Shown: positions 40,916 through 49,857 of the stretch, piece by piece
Numbering within the stretch: the first letter of the stretch is position 1
Layout of the letters: each line of letters opens with the position of its first letter
Assembly (NCBI GenBank): GCA_017550745.1
Contig: JAFZOG010000072.1
Coordinates: 1-64,000, forward strand
Direction of reading: 5' to 3'
Source: Clostridia bacterium
GTDB lineage: Bacteria; Bacillota; Clostridia; Christensenellales; Aristaeellaceae
DNA: 64,000 nucleotides
Position numbers and translations under genes: made by a program
The notes under the pieces: model-generated
Database searches by the model: none
Told to the model about the DNA's origin: nothing
The model's input: the letters and a program-made list of their open reading frames with translations, nothing else

Positions 40916-41874
40916 AGGTCCATCTCCCGGTACATGGCGGCGATCATGTGGTCGATGTTCTGGGGCTGCGCCGTAAATTCCCGGATCGTTCCCGCTGATT
41001 GCAGGAGGGAAATCAATTGCGCGGCGGGGATTTTTTCAGGCGCGTAGGTGATCCGGATCTCTTCCGCTTCCCTTGCGACTTCGCAGCCCGGCGGCAGCTC
41101 TGGCAAAGCGGCGCCTGCCTCATAGCGCACGGTGAGGATCCTTTGGGTATCGTATCGGGAGAGCAGGTCCGGCAGGGCCCCGTCGTAGAGCTTTTTGCCG
41201 TGGCCCAGCACCATCACCCGGGGGCAGAGGGCGGCGATATCCTCCATGTCGTGGGTGGTAAGGAGGACGGTGGTGCCGTTGCGCCTGTTTTCTGCTTTCA
41301 GGAAGTCCCGCAGGGCCAGCTTGCTCACCGCGTCCAGGCCGATGGTGGGCTCGTCCAGAAACAGCAGCTTTGGCCCATGCAGCAGCGAGCCGCACAGCTC
41401 GGCCCGCATCCGCTGGCCCAGGCTCAGCAGGCGCAGCGGCGTGCGCAGGAATTCCCCCAGCTGCAGCGCGTCGGTCAGTTCGTCCAGCCGCCGCCTGTAA
41501 TCGCTGTCCGGCACGCGGTAGATGTCTTTCAGCAGGGAATAGCTGTCCAGAATGGGCACGTCCCACCAAAGCTGGCTGCGCTGGCCGAACACCACGCCGA
41601 TTCGCCGCACGTGCTCCCGCCTATCTTTCCAGGGCACCCGCCCGCCTACGGCCACATGTCCGCCGTCCGGCGTCAGGATCCCGCTGAGGATCTTCACCGT
41701 GGTGGATTTTCCCGCGCCGTTGGGGCCGATGTAGCCCACCAGCTCCCCCTCTTCAACGGAAAAGGACACGTTCTGCAGGGCGTGGATCACGCTCTTTTCC
41801 CGCAGGATGGTTCCTTCGCGCTTTTTGCGCACGGTGAAGCGCTTGTCCAATTCCTCCACGGCAATATACGGCAT
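40912..41874 (-). CDS. ABC-2 type exporter ATP-binding protein
   Basis: The 320-residue ATPase has Walker A IGPNGAGKST, a signature loop LLSLGQRMRAEL, Walker B LLFLDEPTIGLD and the switch histidine TTHDMEDI. An N-terminal extension and a C-terminal regulatory domain of about 80 residues match the family of ATPases paired with PF06182 permeases. The start at 41874 follows GGAGGAACGT. A promoter could not be identified with confidence; the candidate region lies at the edge of the palindromic element upstream. Confidence 0.93.
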   Translation of the reverse strand: MPYIAVEELDKRFTVRKKREGTILREKSVIHALQNVSFSVEEGELVGYIGPNGAGKSTTVKILSGILTPDGGHVAVGGRVPWKDRREHVRRIGVVFGQRSQLWWDVPILDSYSLLKDIYRVPDSDYRRRLDELTDALQLGEFLRTPLRLLSLGQRMRAELCGSLLHGPKLLFLDEPTIGLDAVSKLALRDFLKAENRRNGTTVLLTTHDMEDIAALCPRVMVLGHGKKLYDGALPDLLSRYDTQRILTVRYEAGAALPELPPGCEVAREAEEIRITYAPEKIPAAQLISLLQSAGTIREFTAQPQNIDHMIAAMYREMDL

Positions 41875-41923
41875 ACGTTCCTCCTGGGTTCCGCTGTGAT
41901 GGGGCTTCTATAAAAGAGGTATG

Positions 41924-42084
41924 ATTGCTCCACCAACATAATCATGAATGATCTGCGGGCGATAAATCGCTCCATCCTGCGTCACGAAACCTTGAAATAC
42001 GTTCAGTATTCCTGCGGTTTCGTTCCTTGTCTGGAACGATTTCTTATCCCGCATCTGAATTCACGATTATATTTGTGGAGCAAT
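41924..42084. mobile_element. Palindromic MITE-like element, 161 bp
   Basis: ATTGCTCCAC at the left end is repeated inverted as GTGGAGCAAT at the right end, and imperfect complementarity continues inward (ACATAATCATGAAT against ATTCACGATTATA). A central hairpin of CGAAACC and GGTTTCG flanks the middle. No protein is encoded. It lies between the divergent ABC-2 and radC genes, so it may affect their promoters. Confidence 0.7.
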
Positions 42085-42134
42085 ATTTTACCGTATCCCA
42101 CCCCCGTTTGTCAATCGTGAAACGCGCCTGCCGC

Positions 42135-42163
42135 TTGATTTTTGCATGGGTTCATGATAGAAT
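42135..42163 (+). promoter_or_regulatory. Promoter of radC
   Basis: TTGATT (42135-42140), a 17-base spacer and TAGAAT (42158-42163) precede the start codon by 25 bases. Confidence 0.7.
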
Positions 42164-42188
42164 AAAACCGACGGAAGGAGACGGAAAA

Positions 42189-42971
42189 ATGGAACACGAA
42201 GGGCACCGGGAACGATTGCGCAAGCGGTACGCGGAGAATGGGCTGTCCGGGTTCGCGGATCATGAAAAACTGGAGCTGCTGCTTACCTTCGCCATTCCCC
42301 GCGTCAACACCAACCCCATCGCCCACCGGCTGATCGACCGGTTCGGTTCCCTGACCGCCGTGCTGGAGGCGGACCGGAAAGAGCTGGAAGCAGTGAAGGG
42401 CGTCGGGCCCCAGGCGTCCACGCTCCTTTCCATGCTGCTGCCCCTGCTGCGGGATTACGAACAACAGAAAATACTGCCCCGGGTCCATTTTTCCACCTAC
42501 AGCGACCTGGCCGCCTTTTGCCGCACGCTGTACATCGGCGTGTACCGGGAAGAGTTTTATGTATTGAGCATGGACGCAGGCTTGAACCTGCTCTCTGCCA
42601 AGTGCATCACCCGGGGCACGCCCACGGAGGTAAACGCCCTGCCCCGGCAGGTGCTGGAGGAGCTATTGCAGAACCACGCGGCCTGCGCCGCCATCTCCCA
42701 TAACCATCCAAGCGGCTCTGAAATGCCCTCCCAGGAGGATGTGGATATCACCCTGGCCATCGAGCGCGTGCTTTCGGGCGTGGGCATCCGGTTTCTCGAT
42801 CATGTTCTGATTGCCGGAAACCGGCAATATAGTTTTATGCGGCACCATTGGCTGAACGGCGGCGAGCCCGAAGCGGCGGATCAGGAATTCCTCGCGGCGG
42901 AACGCCCCCAGCGTCTGATGCCCACGGAAAACGAAAAAAGGAAACGGAAAAATCAACGGAATGAAACATAA
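42189..42971 (+). CDS. radC: RadC family JAB-domain protein
   Basis: The 260-residue product has the N-terminal helix-hairpin-helix part (GHRERLRKRYAENGLSGFAD, then AVKGVGPQASTLL). A C-terminal JAB metallo-domain has the metal-binding motif ISHNHPSGSEMPSQEDVD. RadC proteins are widespread; their precise role in DNA maintenance is unsettled. The C-terminus carries a basic tail (ENEKRKRKNQRNE). The ATG at 42189 has GGAG upstream, and the frame overlaps the next gene by eleven bases. Confidence 0.9.
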   Translation: MEHEGHRERLRKRYAENGLSGFADHEKLELLLTFAIPRVNTNPIAHRLIDRFGSLTAVLEADRKELEAVKGVGPQASTLLSMLLPLLRDYEQQKILPRVHFSTYSDLAAFCRTLYIGVYREEFYVLSMDAGLNLLSAKCITRGTPTEVNALPRQVLEELLQNHAACAAISHNHPSGSEMPSQEDVDITLAIERVLSGVGIRFLDHVLIAGNRQYSFMRHHWLNGGEPEAADQEFLAAERPQRLMPTENEKRKRKNQRNET

Positions 42972-43581
42972 AAGAAAGCCTTCAATGTGGAGACGTTTTA
43001 TGCATTTGCTCGTCGTGCTGGTATTGCTGGGCGCCGCGCTGTTCGGCGCGGCGCTGGGCGCTTTATGCCTGGCGGAAGTGAATCCGCCGCCTGTGAGCAG
43101 TGAAAGCGGCGCGGTGATCGTGCTGGGCTGCCAGGTGTATTCCTCCGGAGAACTGAGCCCGCAGCTGGAATTGCGCCTGCAGACCGCGCTGGATACCTAC
43201 CGGGCCCATCCCCGCCCGATCGTCGTTTGCGGCGGCCAGGGGGAGGGGGAGCCCGCACCCGAGGGCCTGGTGATGCGGGAATGGCTGGTTTCCCAGGGCG
43301 TGCCCGCGGATGATGTGATCGCGGAATGCGAGTCCATGAACACCCGGCAGAACCTGGGGTACGCCTGCGCGCTGCTGCCGGACGGCGTGCGGCGCGTGAC
43401 CGTCATCACCAGCGATTATCATCTGCCCCGCGCCCTGGCCCTGGCCCGCGACCTGGGCCTGGAGGCTGACGGCATCGGCAGCCCCTGCCGCCCGGAAATC
43501 GGCTTCTGGATCAAAAACCATACCCGCGAGGTGCTGGCGTGGGGGAAATACCTGGCGCAAAAAATCCTGCCGATAAAATAA
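42961..43581 (+). CDS. YdcF/DUF218 family membrane protein
   Basis: The 206-residue product has an N-terminal transmembrane anchor (HLLVVLVLLGAALFGAALGA) and an extracellular DUF218 domain (VIVLGCQVYSSGE, then PIVVCGGQGEGEP, and ITSDYHLPRALALA). DUF218 proteins include SanA and ElyC, linked to cell envelope or vancomycin resistance functions. The role here is not known. It overlaps radC by eleven bases. Confidence 0.88.
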   Translation: MKHKRKPSMWRRFMHLLVVLVLLGAALFGAALGALCLAEVNPPPVSSESGAVIVLGCQVYSSGELSPQLELRLQTALDTYRAHPRPIVVCGGQGEGEPAPEGLVMREWLVSQGVPADDVIAECESMNTRQNLGYACALLPDGVRRVTVITSDYHLPRALALARDLGLEADGIGSPCRPEIGFWIKNHTREVLAWGKYLAQKILPIK

Positions 43582-43615
43582 TACCGACGATCAATCATCT
43601 GGAGGGGGAACCGGG

Positions 43616-44968
43616 ATGGAAACGAAGCCGCAGATATACGATCCGGAAAAACTGTTTCAGAAGGCGGAAGCGCGGGTAAACCGCTTCAATTTATCGTGCA
43701 TTGCCTGGCTGATTCTGCTGGCGATTTTTTCCGTAACACTCAACGAATTGGACATTTTTACGGTTGAGGAAGACACGATGCGGCTGAGCATGTGCGCCTG
43801 CGCCCTGCTGTTTGCCGTGCCGATTCTGGTCTACGTGATCCACGACAAAAACCTGCGCCGGGAAGATTCCGTGCTGAACCGGGAATGGTTCAAGTATCTC
43901 ATCGTCACCAGCGCTTTTTTGGGCCTTGCCGTCCTGTGCATGACGCTCACCTTCCAGTCGGTCATCCTGATGGCGATTCCGCCGATCCTGGCCGCCCAGT
44001 ACCGCGACCGGAAGCGGCTGCTGGTGTGGACGCTGGTAGGCACGGTGCTTTTGGTGCCCATCAGCGTGTACGGCGGCTTTTTCTACGGCACCCCGGACAG
44101 GAACCTGCTCAAGGGCGTAACCAGTACGGAGGCCGTCACCATGGCTGACCGCATTGCCCTGGCGACGCCGGAGCGGATGCTGGAATTATTTCCGCATCAC
44201 GTGCTGCCCCGGCTGCTGTGCGTCAGCGCCATTGCCGCCCTGGCTTTTGGCATCACCAACCGGAACCATAAGCTGCTGGACGAGCAGGCGGAGCTGGCCG
44301 ACCAGATCCGCAAGGAAATGGAACAGCGCAACAACCTGCAAAGCCGCGTGATCGACGCGCTGGCTACCCTGATCGAAACCCGGGACGTGGGGACAGGCGA
44401 GCACGTCATCCGCACGAAAAAATACGTGGGCATGATCGCCCGGGCCATGCAAAGGGACGATCAGTTCAAGGATCAGCTTTCCGACACCCTGATCGAAGAA
44501 ATCGAAAGCGCCGCGCCTCTGCACGACGTGGGCAAAATCGCCGTCAGCGACGTGATCCTGCTTAAGCCAGGCAAGCTGACGGACGAGGAATTTGAAAAAA
44601 TGAAACTGCATTCCGCAAAAGGCGGCCAGGTGATCCGGAACATTTTTTCCACCCTGGATGACGATACCCTGTTCCTCAAAATCGCCGAGGAAATCGCCGT
44701 GTCCCACCATGAAAAATGGAACGGCAAGGGATACCCCTATGGCCTGCAGGGCGAGGAGATCCCCCTGCCCGCCCGGATCATGGCGGTGGCGGACGTGTTT
44801 GACGCGCTGGTCTCCGTGCGCGTGTATAAGCCCTCCATGACGCCGGAGGACGCCCTTGACCTGATTGAGTCCGAAAGCGGCACCCACTTTGACCCGGACA
44901 TCATCCGCGTGGTGACCGGGATGCGCCAGGCCCTCATCGACGCCGCGAAATCGCCTGTGGAGCAGTAA
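43616..44968 (+). CDS. Membrane HD-GYP domain phosphodiesterase
   Basis: The 450-residue product has about six transmembrane segments in residues 25-225, a short coiled coil, and a C-terminal HD-GYP domain. That domain carries ETRDVGTGEHVIRTKKY, APLHDVGKIAVSD, the GYP motif in HHEKWNGKGYPYG, and IPLPARIMAVADVFDAL. It likely degrades cyclic di-GMP. GGAGGGGG lies before the ATG. Ten kb upstream is a GGDEF gene that could make the same messenger. Confidence 0.9.
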   Translation: METKPQIYDPEKLFQKAEARVNRFNLSCIAWLILLAIFSVTLNELDIFTVEEDTMRLSMCACALLFAVPILVYVIHDKNLRREDSVLNREWFKYLIVTSAFLGLAVLCMTLTFQSVILMAIPPILAAQYRDRKRLLVWTLVGTVLLVPISVYGGFFYGTPDRNLLKGVTSTEAVTMADRIALATPERMLELFPHHVLPRLLCVSAIAALAFGITNRNHKLLDEQAELADQIRKEMEQRNNLQSRVIDALATLIETRDVGTGEHVIRTKKYVGMIARAMQRDDQFKDQLSDTLIEEIESAAPLHDVGKIAVSDVILLKPGKLTDEEFEKMKLHSAKGGQVIRNIFSTLDDDTLFLKIAEEIAVSHHEKWNGKGYPYGLQGEEIPLPARIMAVADVFDALVSVRVYKPSMTPEDALDLIESESGTHFDPDIIRVVTGMRQALIDAAKSPVEQ

Positions 44969-45018
44969 TCGTTTAAATTGAAGCGTGTTTACCAGAACTG
45001 TGAAAGGAAGTGTTTGTC

Positions 45019-46230
45019 TTGCGGGTAGAGGAACGGTTTATGCGGTATATCGGCATCGACACCACCAGCGACGAAGCATGCCCGGACTGCCCGTCCACCC
45101 CAAACCAGTTTGTGCTGGCCAGGGAACTGGAAAAGGAAATGAAGGAACTGGGCATGTCCGGCGCGCGGGTGGACGACCACTGCTATGTGTACGGCTTCAT
45201 CCCCGGGAACGCGGAAAACGCCCCGGCCATCGGCCTGATCGCGCATATGGATACCTCAAACGCGGTGGCGGGCGGGCCGATGAACGCGCGCATCCTCCGG
45301 TACGAAGGCGGCGATGTGGCGCTGGACGCGGAAAAGGGCATCGTGATGCGGGCAGAGGATTACCCGTCTCTTTCGGACAAGATCGGCAAAGACCTGATCG
45401 TGACCGACGGCAGTACCCTGCTGGGCGGTGATGACAAGGCGGGCGTGGCCGAAATCATGGCCTTCTGCGAATATGTCCTTTCGCATCCGGAGTACAGGCA
45501 CGGGAAAATCTGCGTGGGCTTTACGCCGGACGAGGAGATCGGCCGCGGCGCGGATCTATTCGACGTAAAGGGCTTCGGCGCCGACTTCGCCTACACCCTG
45601 GACGGCGGCAGGGCCTGCGAAATGGAATACGAGAATTTTAACGCCGCTTCCGCGTCCATCGTGATCCACGGCTTTTCCATCCATCCCGGCAGCGCGAAGA
45701 ACAAGATGCGCAATGCCCTGCGTCTCGCCATGGAATTCAACGCCATGCTGCCGGCCAATGAAACCCCCGAATGCACCGAGGGCTACGAGGGTTTTTACCA
45801 CCTGAACGGCTTTAGCGGCGAGGTGCAGCGGGCCGAAATGCGCTACATCATCCGCGACCACGACAGGCAAAAGTTCGAGGCGCGGAAGGAGCGGGTGCGT
45901 TTGATCGCCGCGTATCTCAATGAAAAATACGGGGAAAACACCATTGACCTGACCATAAAGGACAGCTACTTCAACATGCGGCAGAAGGTGCAGGAAAAGC
46001 CCGAGGTGATCGACCGGGCCGTGAACGCCATCCGTGCCTGCGGCATGACGCCCGCCTGCGTGCCCATCCGCGGCGGCACCGACGGGGCCACGCTTTCCTA
46101 TCAGGGCTTGATCTGCCCCAACCTGGGCACCGGCAGCTACAACCACCACGGCGTGTTTGAATATGCCTGCGTACAGGAAATGGAAGCCATGGTGGAAATC
46201 GTGAAAAAGATCGTGGAAGCAAAATCATGA
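45019..46230 (+). CDS. pepT: Peptidase T (tripeptide aminopeptidase)
   Basis: The 403-residue product is an M20-family metallopeptidase. Zinc ligands are in IGLIAHMDTSNAV, LLGGDDKAGVAEI, the glutamate pair in GFTPDEEIGRGA, and the C-terminal NLGTGSYNHHGVFEY. It releases N-terminal residues from tripeptides in the cytoplasm. I chose the TTG at 45019 (product begins MRVEERFMRYIGID, matching the usual PepT start) with AAGGAAG eight bases upstream. The GTG at 45010 would abut the Shine-Dalgarno. Confidence 0.93.
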   Translation: MRVEERFMRYIGIDTTSDEACPDCPSTPNQFVLARELEKEMKELGMSGARVDDHCYVYGFIPGNAENAPAIGLIAHMDTSNAVAGGPMNARILRYEGGDVALDAEKGIVMRAEDYPSLSDKIGKDLIVTDGSTLLGGDDKAGVAEIMAFCEYVLSHPEYRHGKICVGFTPDEEIGRGADLFDVKGFGADFAYTLDGGRACEMEYENFNAASASIVIHGFSIHPGSAKNKMRNALRLAMEFNAMLPANETPECTEGYEGFYHLNGFSGEVQRAEMRYIIRDHDRQKFEARKERVRLIAAYLNEKYGENTIDLTIKDSYFNMRQKVQEKPEVIDRAVNAIRACGMTPACVPIRGGTDGATLSYQGLICPNLGTGSYNHHGVFEYACVQEMEAMVEIVKKIVEAKS

Positions 46231-46245
46231 AAGGGAGGGCGCGGC

Positions 46246-48465
46246 ATGCTGAAAAATGAGACGGTACAAAACGGCCTGCATCACCTGACCCAGCCCGGCG
46301 GGCCTGACCTGGCCTGGTACGGGGACAGCGGGATGGGCGTTATCGAAAAGGACGGACTGTATTTCAAGGATTTGGAGCGCACCGGCAGGCTGGTTCCCTG
46401 CGCGGACTGGCGTTTATCCCCGGAGGACAGGGCCAGGGACCTGGCCTCCCGGCTGAGCATGGAGGAAATTGCCGGGCTGATGCTCTATTCGCCCCACCAG
46501 ATGGTGCCGCCGCGCCAGGGCGGGCCGTTCCAGGGCACCTTCGAAGGAAAATCCTGGGAGGAATCCGGCAGGGAAAAATCCGCCCTGTCCGACCAGCAGA
46601 AAGGTTTTCTGGAAACCGACCACATTCGCCACATCCTGATGATGGCCGTGGAGGACGCGGATACCGCCGCGCGGTGGAGCAACGGCCTGCAGCGCCTGGC
46701 GGAACGGCTGCCCCACGCCATTCCCGTGAATATTTCCTCCGACCCCCGCAGCGGCGCGAAAAAGGCGGCGGCTGAATTCAAAACGGCGGGCAGCGACGTG
46801 AGCAAGTGGCCGGAGGGCCTGGGCTTCGCCGCATGCTTCGACCCGGAGGTGGTAAAGCAGTTTGCCCACGACGCTTCCCTGGAATACCGCGCGCTGGGCA
46901 TCACCACCGCCCTGGGCCCCCAGATCGACCTCTGCACCGAACCGCGCTGGATGCGCTTTGCCGATACCCTGGGCATGAAGGCGGAGGACGTGAAACCGCT
47001 GGTGAAGGCCTACTGCGACGGAATGCAGACCACGGAAGGCGCGCCCGGCGGCTGGGGCCGGGACAGCGTGAACACCATGGTGAAGCACTGGCCCGGAGGC
47101 GGCACCGGCGAGGGCGGGCGCGACGCGCATTACGCCTTCGGCGAATACGCTGTGTATCCGGCAGATAACGCGTCTGAGCACGAAAAGCCCTTTACCGAAG
47201 CCGCCTTCCGGCTGGACGGGCCTACGAAATGCGCTTCCGCCGTGATGCCGTACTACACCGTGTCCTGGGGCCTGGACAAAAAGAACGGAAAGAATGTGGG
47301 CAACTCCTACAGCGAATACCTGATCCATGACCTGCTGCGCGGAAAGTACGGCTTCTCGGGGGTGGTATGCACCGATTGGGACATCACCCGGGATCCCGCG
47401 CCGGTGATGGATTCCTTTGGCAGCCGCTGCTACAACATGCAGCAGTACAGCGAGCCGGAGCGGATGCTGATCGCTATCCTCAACGGGGTGGACCAGTTCG
47501 GCGGAAATGACGACCCAAAGCCTGTGCTGGAGGCTTACCGCCTGGGATGTGAAAAGCTGGGCGAGGAAGCCATGGCCCAGCGGATGCGGGTATCCGCCGC
47601 GCGGCTGCTGACCAATATTTTCCGCTGCGGACTGTTTGAAAATCCTTACCTTGATCCGGAGGCATCCGCCCGGGTGGTGGGCTGCGAAGCGTTCCGCGCC
47701 CACGGCGAGGAAGCCCAGCGCAGGAGCGTGGTGCTGCTCAAAAACCGCCCCGGCTGCCTGCCGCTGAAGGAGGGCCTGAAAATCTACGTGCCCAAGCGGC
47801 ATGTGGGCCCCTCCAAATCCTTTTTCCGCAGCGATCTTCCCGCGTATGACGAAGACCCCGTTGCCGACGAGCTGATCAGCGCGTATGGCGTGCGGGTGTC
47901 CTCCCCCGAGGAAGCGGACGCGGCCATTGTGTTCGCCGAAAGCCCGGCCTGCAACCCTTATGACAGGGAGGATGCGGAAAAAGGCGGCAACGGCTATCTG
48001 CCCGTCACCCTGCAATACCGCCCTTACACGGCGAAGAATGCCCGGCCCGTCAGCATTGCGGGGGGCGATTTCCGCGAGGGCTTTGCCAACCGCAGCTATC
48101 GCGGCAAAACCAACACCGCGTACAACGAAGCCGACCTGGACAACATCCTTTCCTGCCGCAAAGCCATGGGGAAGAAGCCCGTGATCGTGGTGGAAACCCT
48201 GAGCAATCCCATGGTGGTATCGGAATTTGAAAGCGAAACCGACGCGCTCATCGCGGAGTTCGGCGTATCCCGCGCCGCCGTGCTGGACGTGATTTTTGGC
48301 CGCTATGCCCCCAAAGGCAGGCTGCCCGTCCAGCTGCCCAAGGACATGGACACCGTGGAACGCCATTGCGAGGACAAGGCCCTGGACCTGGAGCCCCATA
48401 TCGACGCCTGCGGCCATGCCTACGATTACGGCTTCGGCATCGGATACGACGGAAAACCGCTGTGA
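46246..48465 (+). CDS. Glycoside hydrolase family 3 (beta-glycosidase)
   Basis: The 739-residue product has a GH3 N-terminal barrel (GITTALGPQIDL, VKHWPGGGTGEGGRDAHYAF) with the nucleophile aspartate in GVVCTDWDITR. The C-terminal alpha/beta sandwich follows (RRSVVLLKNRPGCLPL) with FGVSRAAVLDVIFGRYAPKG, as in family 3 beta-glucosidases. It has no signal peptide, so it acts on imported oligosaccharides in the cytoplasm. GGGAGG stands before the ATG. It starts 15 bases after pepT and may be co-transcribed with it. The insertion around residues 80-115 is longer than in many members. Confidence 0.92.
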   Translation: MLKNETVQNGLHHLTQPGGPDLAWYGDSGMGVIEKDGLYFKDLERTGRLVPCADWRLSPEDRARDLASRLSMEEIAGLMLYSPHQMVPPRQGGPFQGTFEGKSWEESGREKSALSDQQKGFLETDHIRHILMMAVEDADTAARWSNGLQRLAERLPHAIPVNISSDPRSGAKKAAAEFKTAGSDVSKWPEGLGFAACFDPEVVKQFAHDASLEYRALGITTALGPQIDLCTEPRWMRFADTLGMKAEDVKPLVKAYCDGMQTTEGAPGGWGRDSVNTMVKHWPGGGTGEGGRDAHYAFGEYAVYPADNASEHEKPFTEAAFRLDGPTKCASAVMPYYTVSWGLDKKNGKNVGNSYSEYLIHDLLRGKYGFSGVVCTDWDITRDPAPVMDSFGSRCYNMQQYSEPERMLIAILNGVDQFGGNDDPKPVLEAYRLGCEKLGEEAMAQRMRVSAARLLTNIFRCGLFENPYLDPEASARVVGCEAFRAHGEEAQRRSVVLLKNRPGCLPLKEGLKIYVPKRHVGPSKSFFRSDLPAYDEDPVADELISAYGVRVSSPEEADAAIVFAESPACNPYDREDAEKGGNGYLPVTLQYRPYTAKNARPVSIAGGDFREGFANRSYRGKTNTAYNEADLDNILSCRKAMGKKPVIVVETLSNPMVVSEFESETDALIAEFGVSRAAVLDVIFGRYAPKGRLPVQLPKDMDTVERHCEDKALDLEPHIDACGHAYDYGFGIGYDGKPL

Positions 48466-48466
48466 T

Positions 48467-49759
48467 TCAGTCCGGCCCGGGGAGACCGCTTCGCAAAGCG
48501 AGCGCCGTTAATTCACAGAACAGCGTCAGGCCGTGGCCCGCCATCCCGGCCCAGGCCGCGCCGTAAATGCCGTGGGCAGGCGTCCATTGCCAGGTGCAAA
48601 GCAGGGTGACGGCGGCTCCCAGCAATCCGGCGGCCAGGGAACGCTTTTGCAGGCCCAGGCCGGTCAGGATGCCGCCGGCGGTCTGCTGCGTGGGCAGGAG
48701 CACGGCCAGCGGCGCGGCGGCGCGAAGCAGGGGCGTCAGCTCCGGCAGACGGTAAAACAGGCGGGACACATACGGTGAAAGCGCGTACAGCCCCGCGGCG
48801 CAGAGCAGGCCCGTGGCCAGCGCCGCCGACAAAAGACGGAAAGCCAGCCGGTTTTCCGTCTTTTTTGTGCCGCATCGGGCCATGGCCGGGCCGCCGACGG
48901 CGGAAAGCGCCCCGGAAATGAGGCAGGGCAGGAACATGAGGGGCATCACCATGCCGCTGTACATGCCCAGCCTGCTCATGGCTTCCGCCCGATCCAGCCC
49001 GCCCGCCATGAGCCGCAAAGGGATCATGACCCCGCTCAGCGAGCGCAGCGCGGTGTGGCACAGCCGGTTCAGCAGCAGCGGCAGGCTGAGGGAAAAAAGC
49101 CAGCGCCGGACGATGGGCAGCCTTTCGTCCCGGCGGAAAGAGGGGATCCGCTTGGCCAAAGCCAGGATCACGATGAGCCCCGCCGCTTCTCCCGCGGTGG
49201 ACGCGGCGGCGGGCAGCGCTGCGCGGTAAGCCGCCGTCACCCGCGGGATCAGAAACGCCAGGGCGCCTACCGCGCAGAAACGGACGATCTGCTCCGCCCC
49301 TTCGCTGAGCGCCGGGGGCAGGGCTTTTCCGCAGCCGAAGAAATACCCGTCGTAAACGCTGGACAGCCCCACCGTCAGCACGCAGGGCGCGAAGAATACC
49401 AGCGCGGGCAGGGTGCGTTCGTCTCCAAGCGCCCGGGCCAGCAGCGGGGAGCAAAGCAGGAACAGCGGCGTGACGCACAGCCCCAGCCAGGCGGCCATCT
49501 GCCGCCCGGCATACAGCGCCAAATACCGCTGTTCCTGATTCTCCGCTTTCGCGGTCAGCCTGCTCACCGCGCTGGGCAGGCCCGCTGCCGCCGGGGCCAG
49601 GGCCAGCATGTGCGCCCCGGACGCCAGCTCCGTCACGCCCAGTGCTTCCGCTCCCAGCAGCCGCGAAATCCACAGCCGCAGCCCGAACCCCATCGCCCGC
49701 ACCAGCGCGCCGCAGCAGGCGGTGATCATGGCCTGCCGCTTCAGGCTTTCCTTCTTCAT
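48467..49759 (-). CDS. MATE/MurJ-superfamily flippase (SpoVB-like)
   Basis: The 430-residue membrane protein has about twelve hydrophobic segments. The start (AMITACCGALVRAMGFGLRL, then LGAEALGVTELA) and the segment GLPSAVSRLTAKAENQ match the polysaccharide-flippase family that includes SpoVB and MurJ. It likely moves a lipid-linked precursor across the membrane. It converges with the GH3 gene with one base between them. A terminator of the pyr operon ends upstream. Confidence 0.88.
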   Translation of the reverse strand: MKKESLKRQAMITACCGALVRAMGFGLRLWISRLLGAEALGVTELASGAHMLALAPAAAGLPSAVSRLTAKAENQEQRYLALYAGRQMAAWLGLCVTPLFLLCSPLLARALGDERTLPALVFFAPCVLTVGLSSVYDGYFFGCGKALPPALSEGAEQIVRFCAVGALAFLIPRVTAAYRAALPAAASTAGEAAGLIVILALAKRIPSFRRDERLPIVRRWLFSLSLPLLLNRLCHTALRSLSGVMIPLRLMAGGLDRAEAMSRLGMYSGMVMPLMFLPCLISGALSAVGGPAMARCGTKKTENRLAFRLLSAALATGLLCAAGLYALSPYVSRLFYRLPELTPLLRAAAPLAVLLPTQQTAGGILTGLGLQKRSLAAGLLGAAVTLLCTWQWTPAHGIYGAAWAGMAGHGLTLFCELTALALRSGLPGPD

Positions 49760-49814
49760 CCCCTCGCCTCCGCTTCCGTTCAGCGTATGCGGGGGAAAAA
49801 GGCGTTATGCCCAT

Positions 49815-49846
49815 ACAAAAACCCGGCCCCTGCTTTCACAGGGGCC
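49815..49846 (-). terminator. Terminator of the pyrimidine operon
   Basis: GGCCCCTG and CAGGGGCC arms (49825-49832, 49839-49846) are followed on the minus strand by GGGTTTTTG. Confidence 0.88.
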
Positions 49847-49857
49847 GTGCCGTGCGT

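Noticed and set aside
46414-48417. 667-codon open frame antisense to the family 3 glycoside hydrolase
   Set aside because: The plus-strand frame has clear GH3 motifs and a ribosome binding site. The antisense product is rich in histidine, glycine and alanine without domain motifs.
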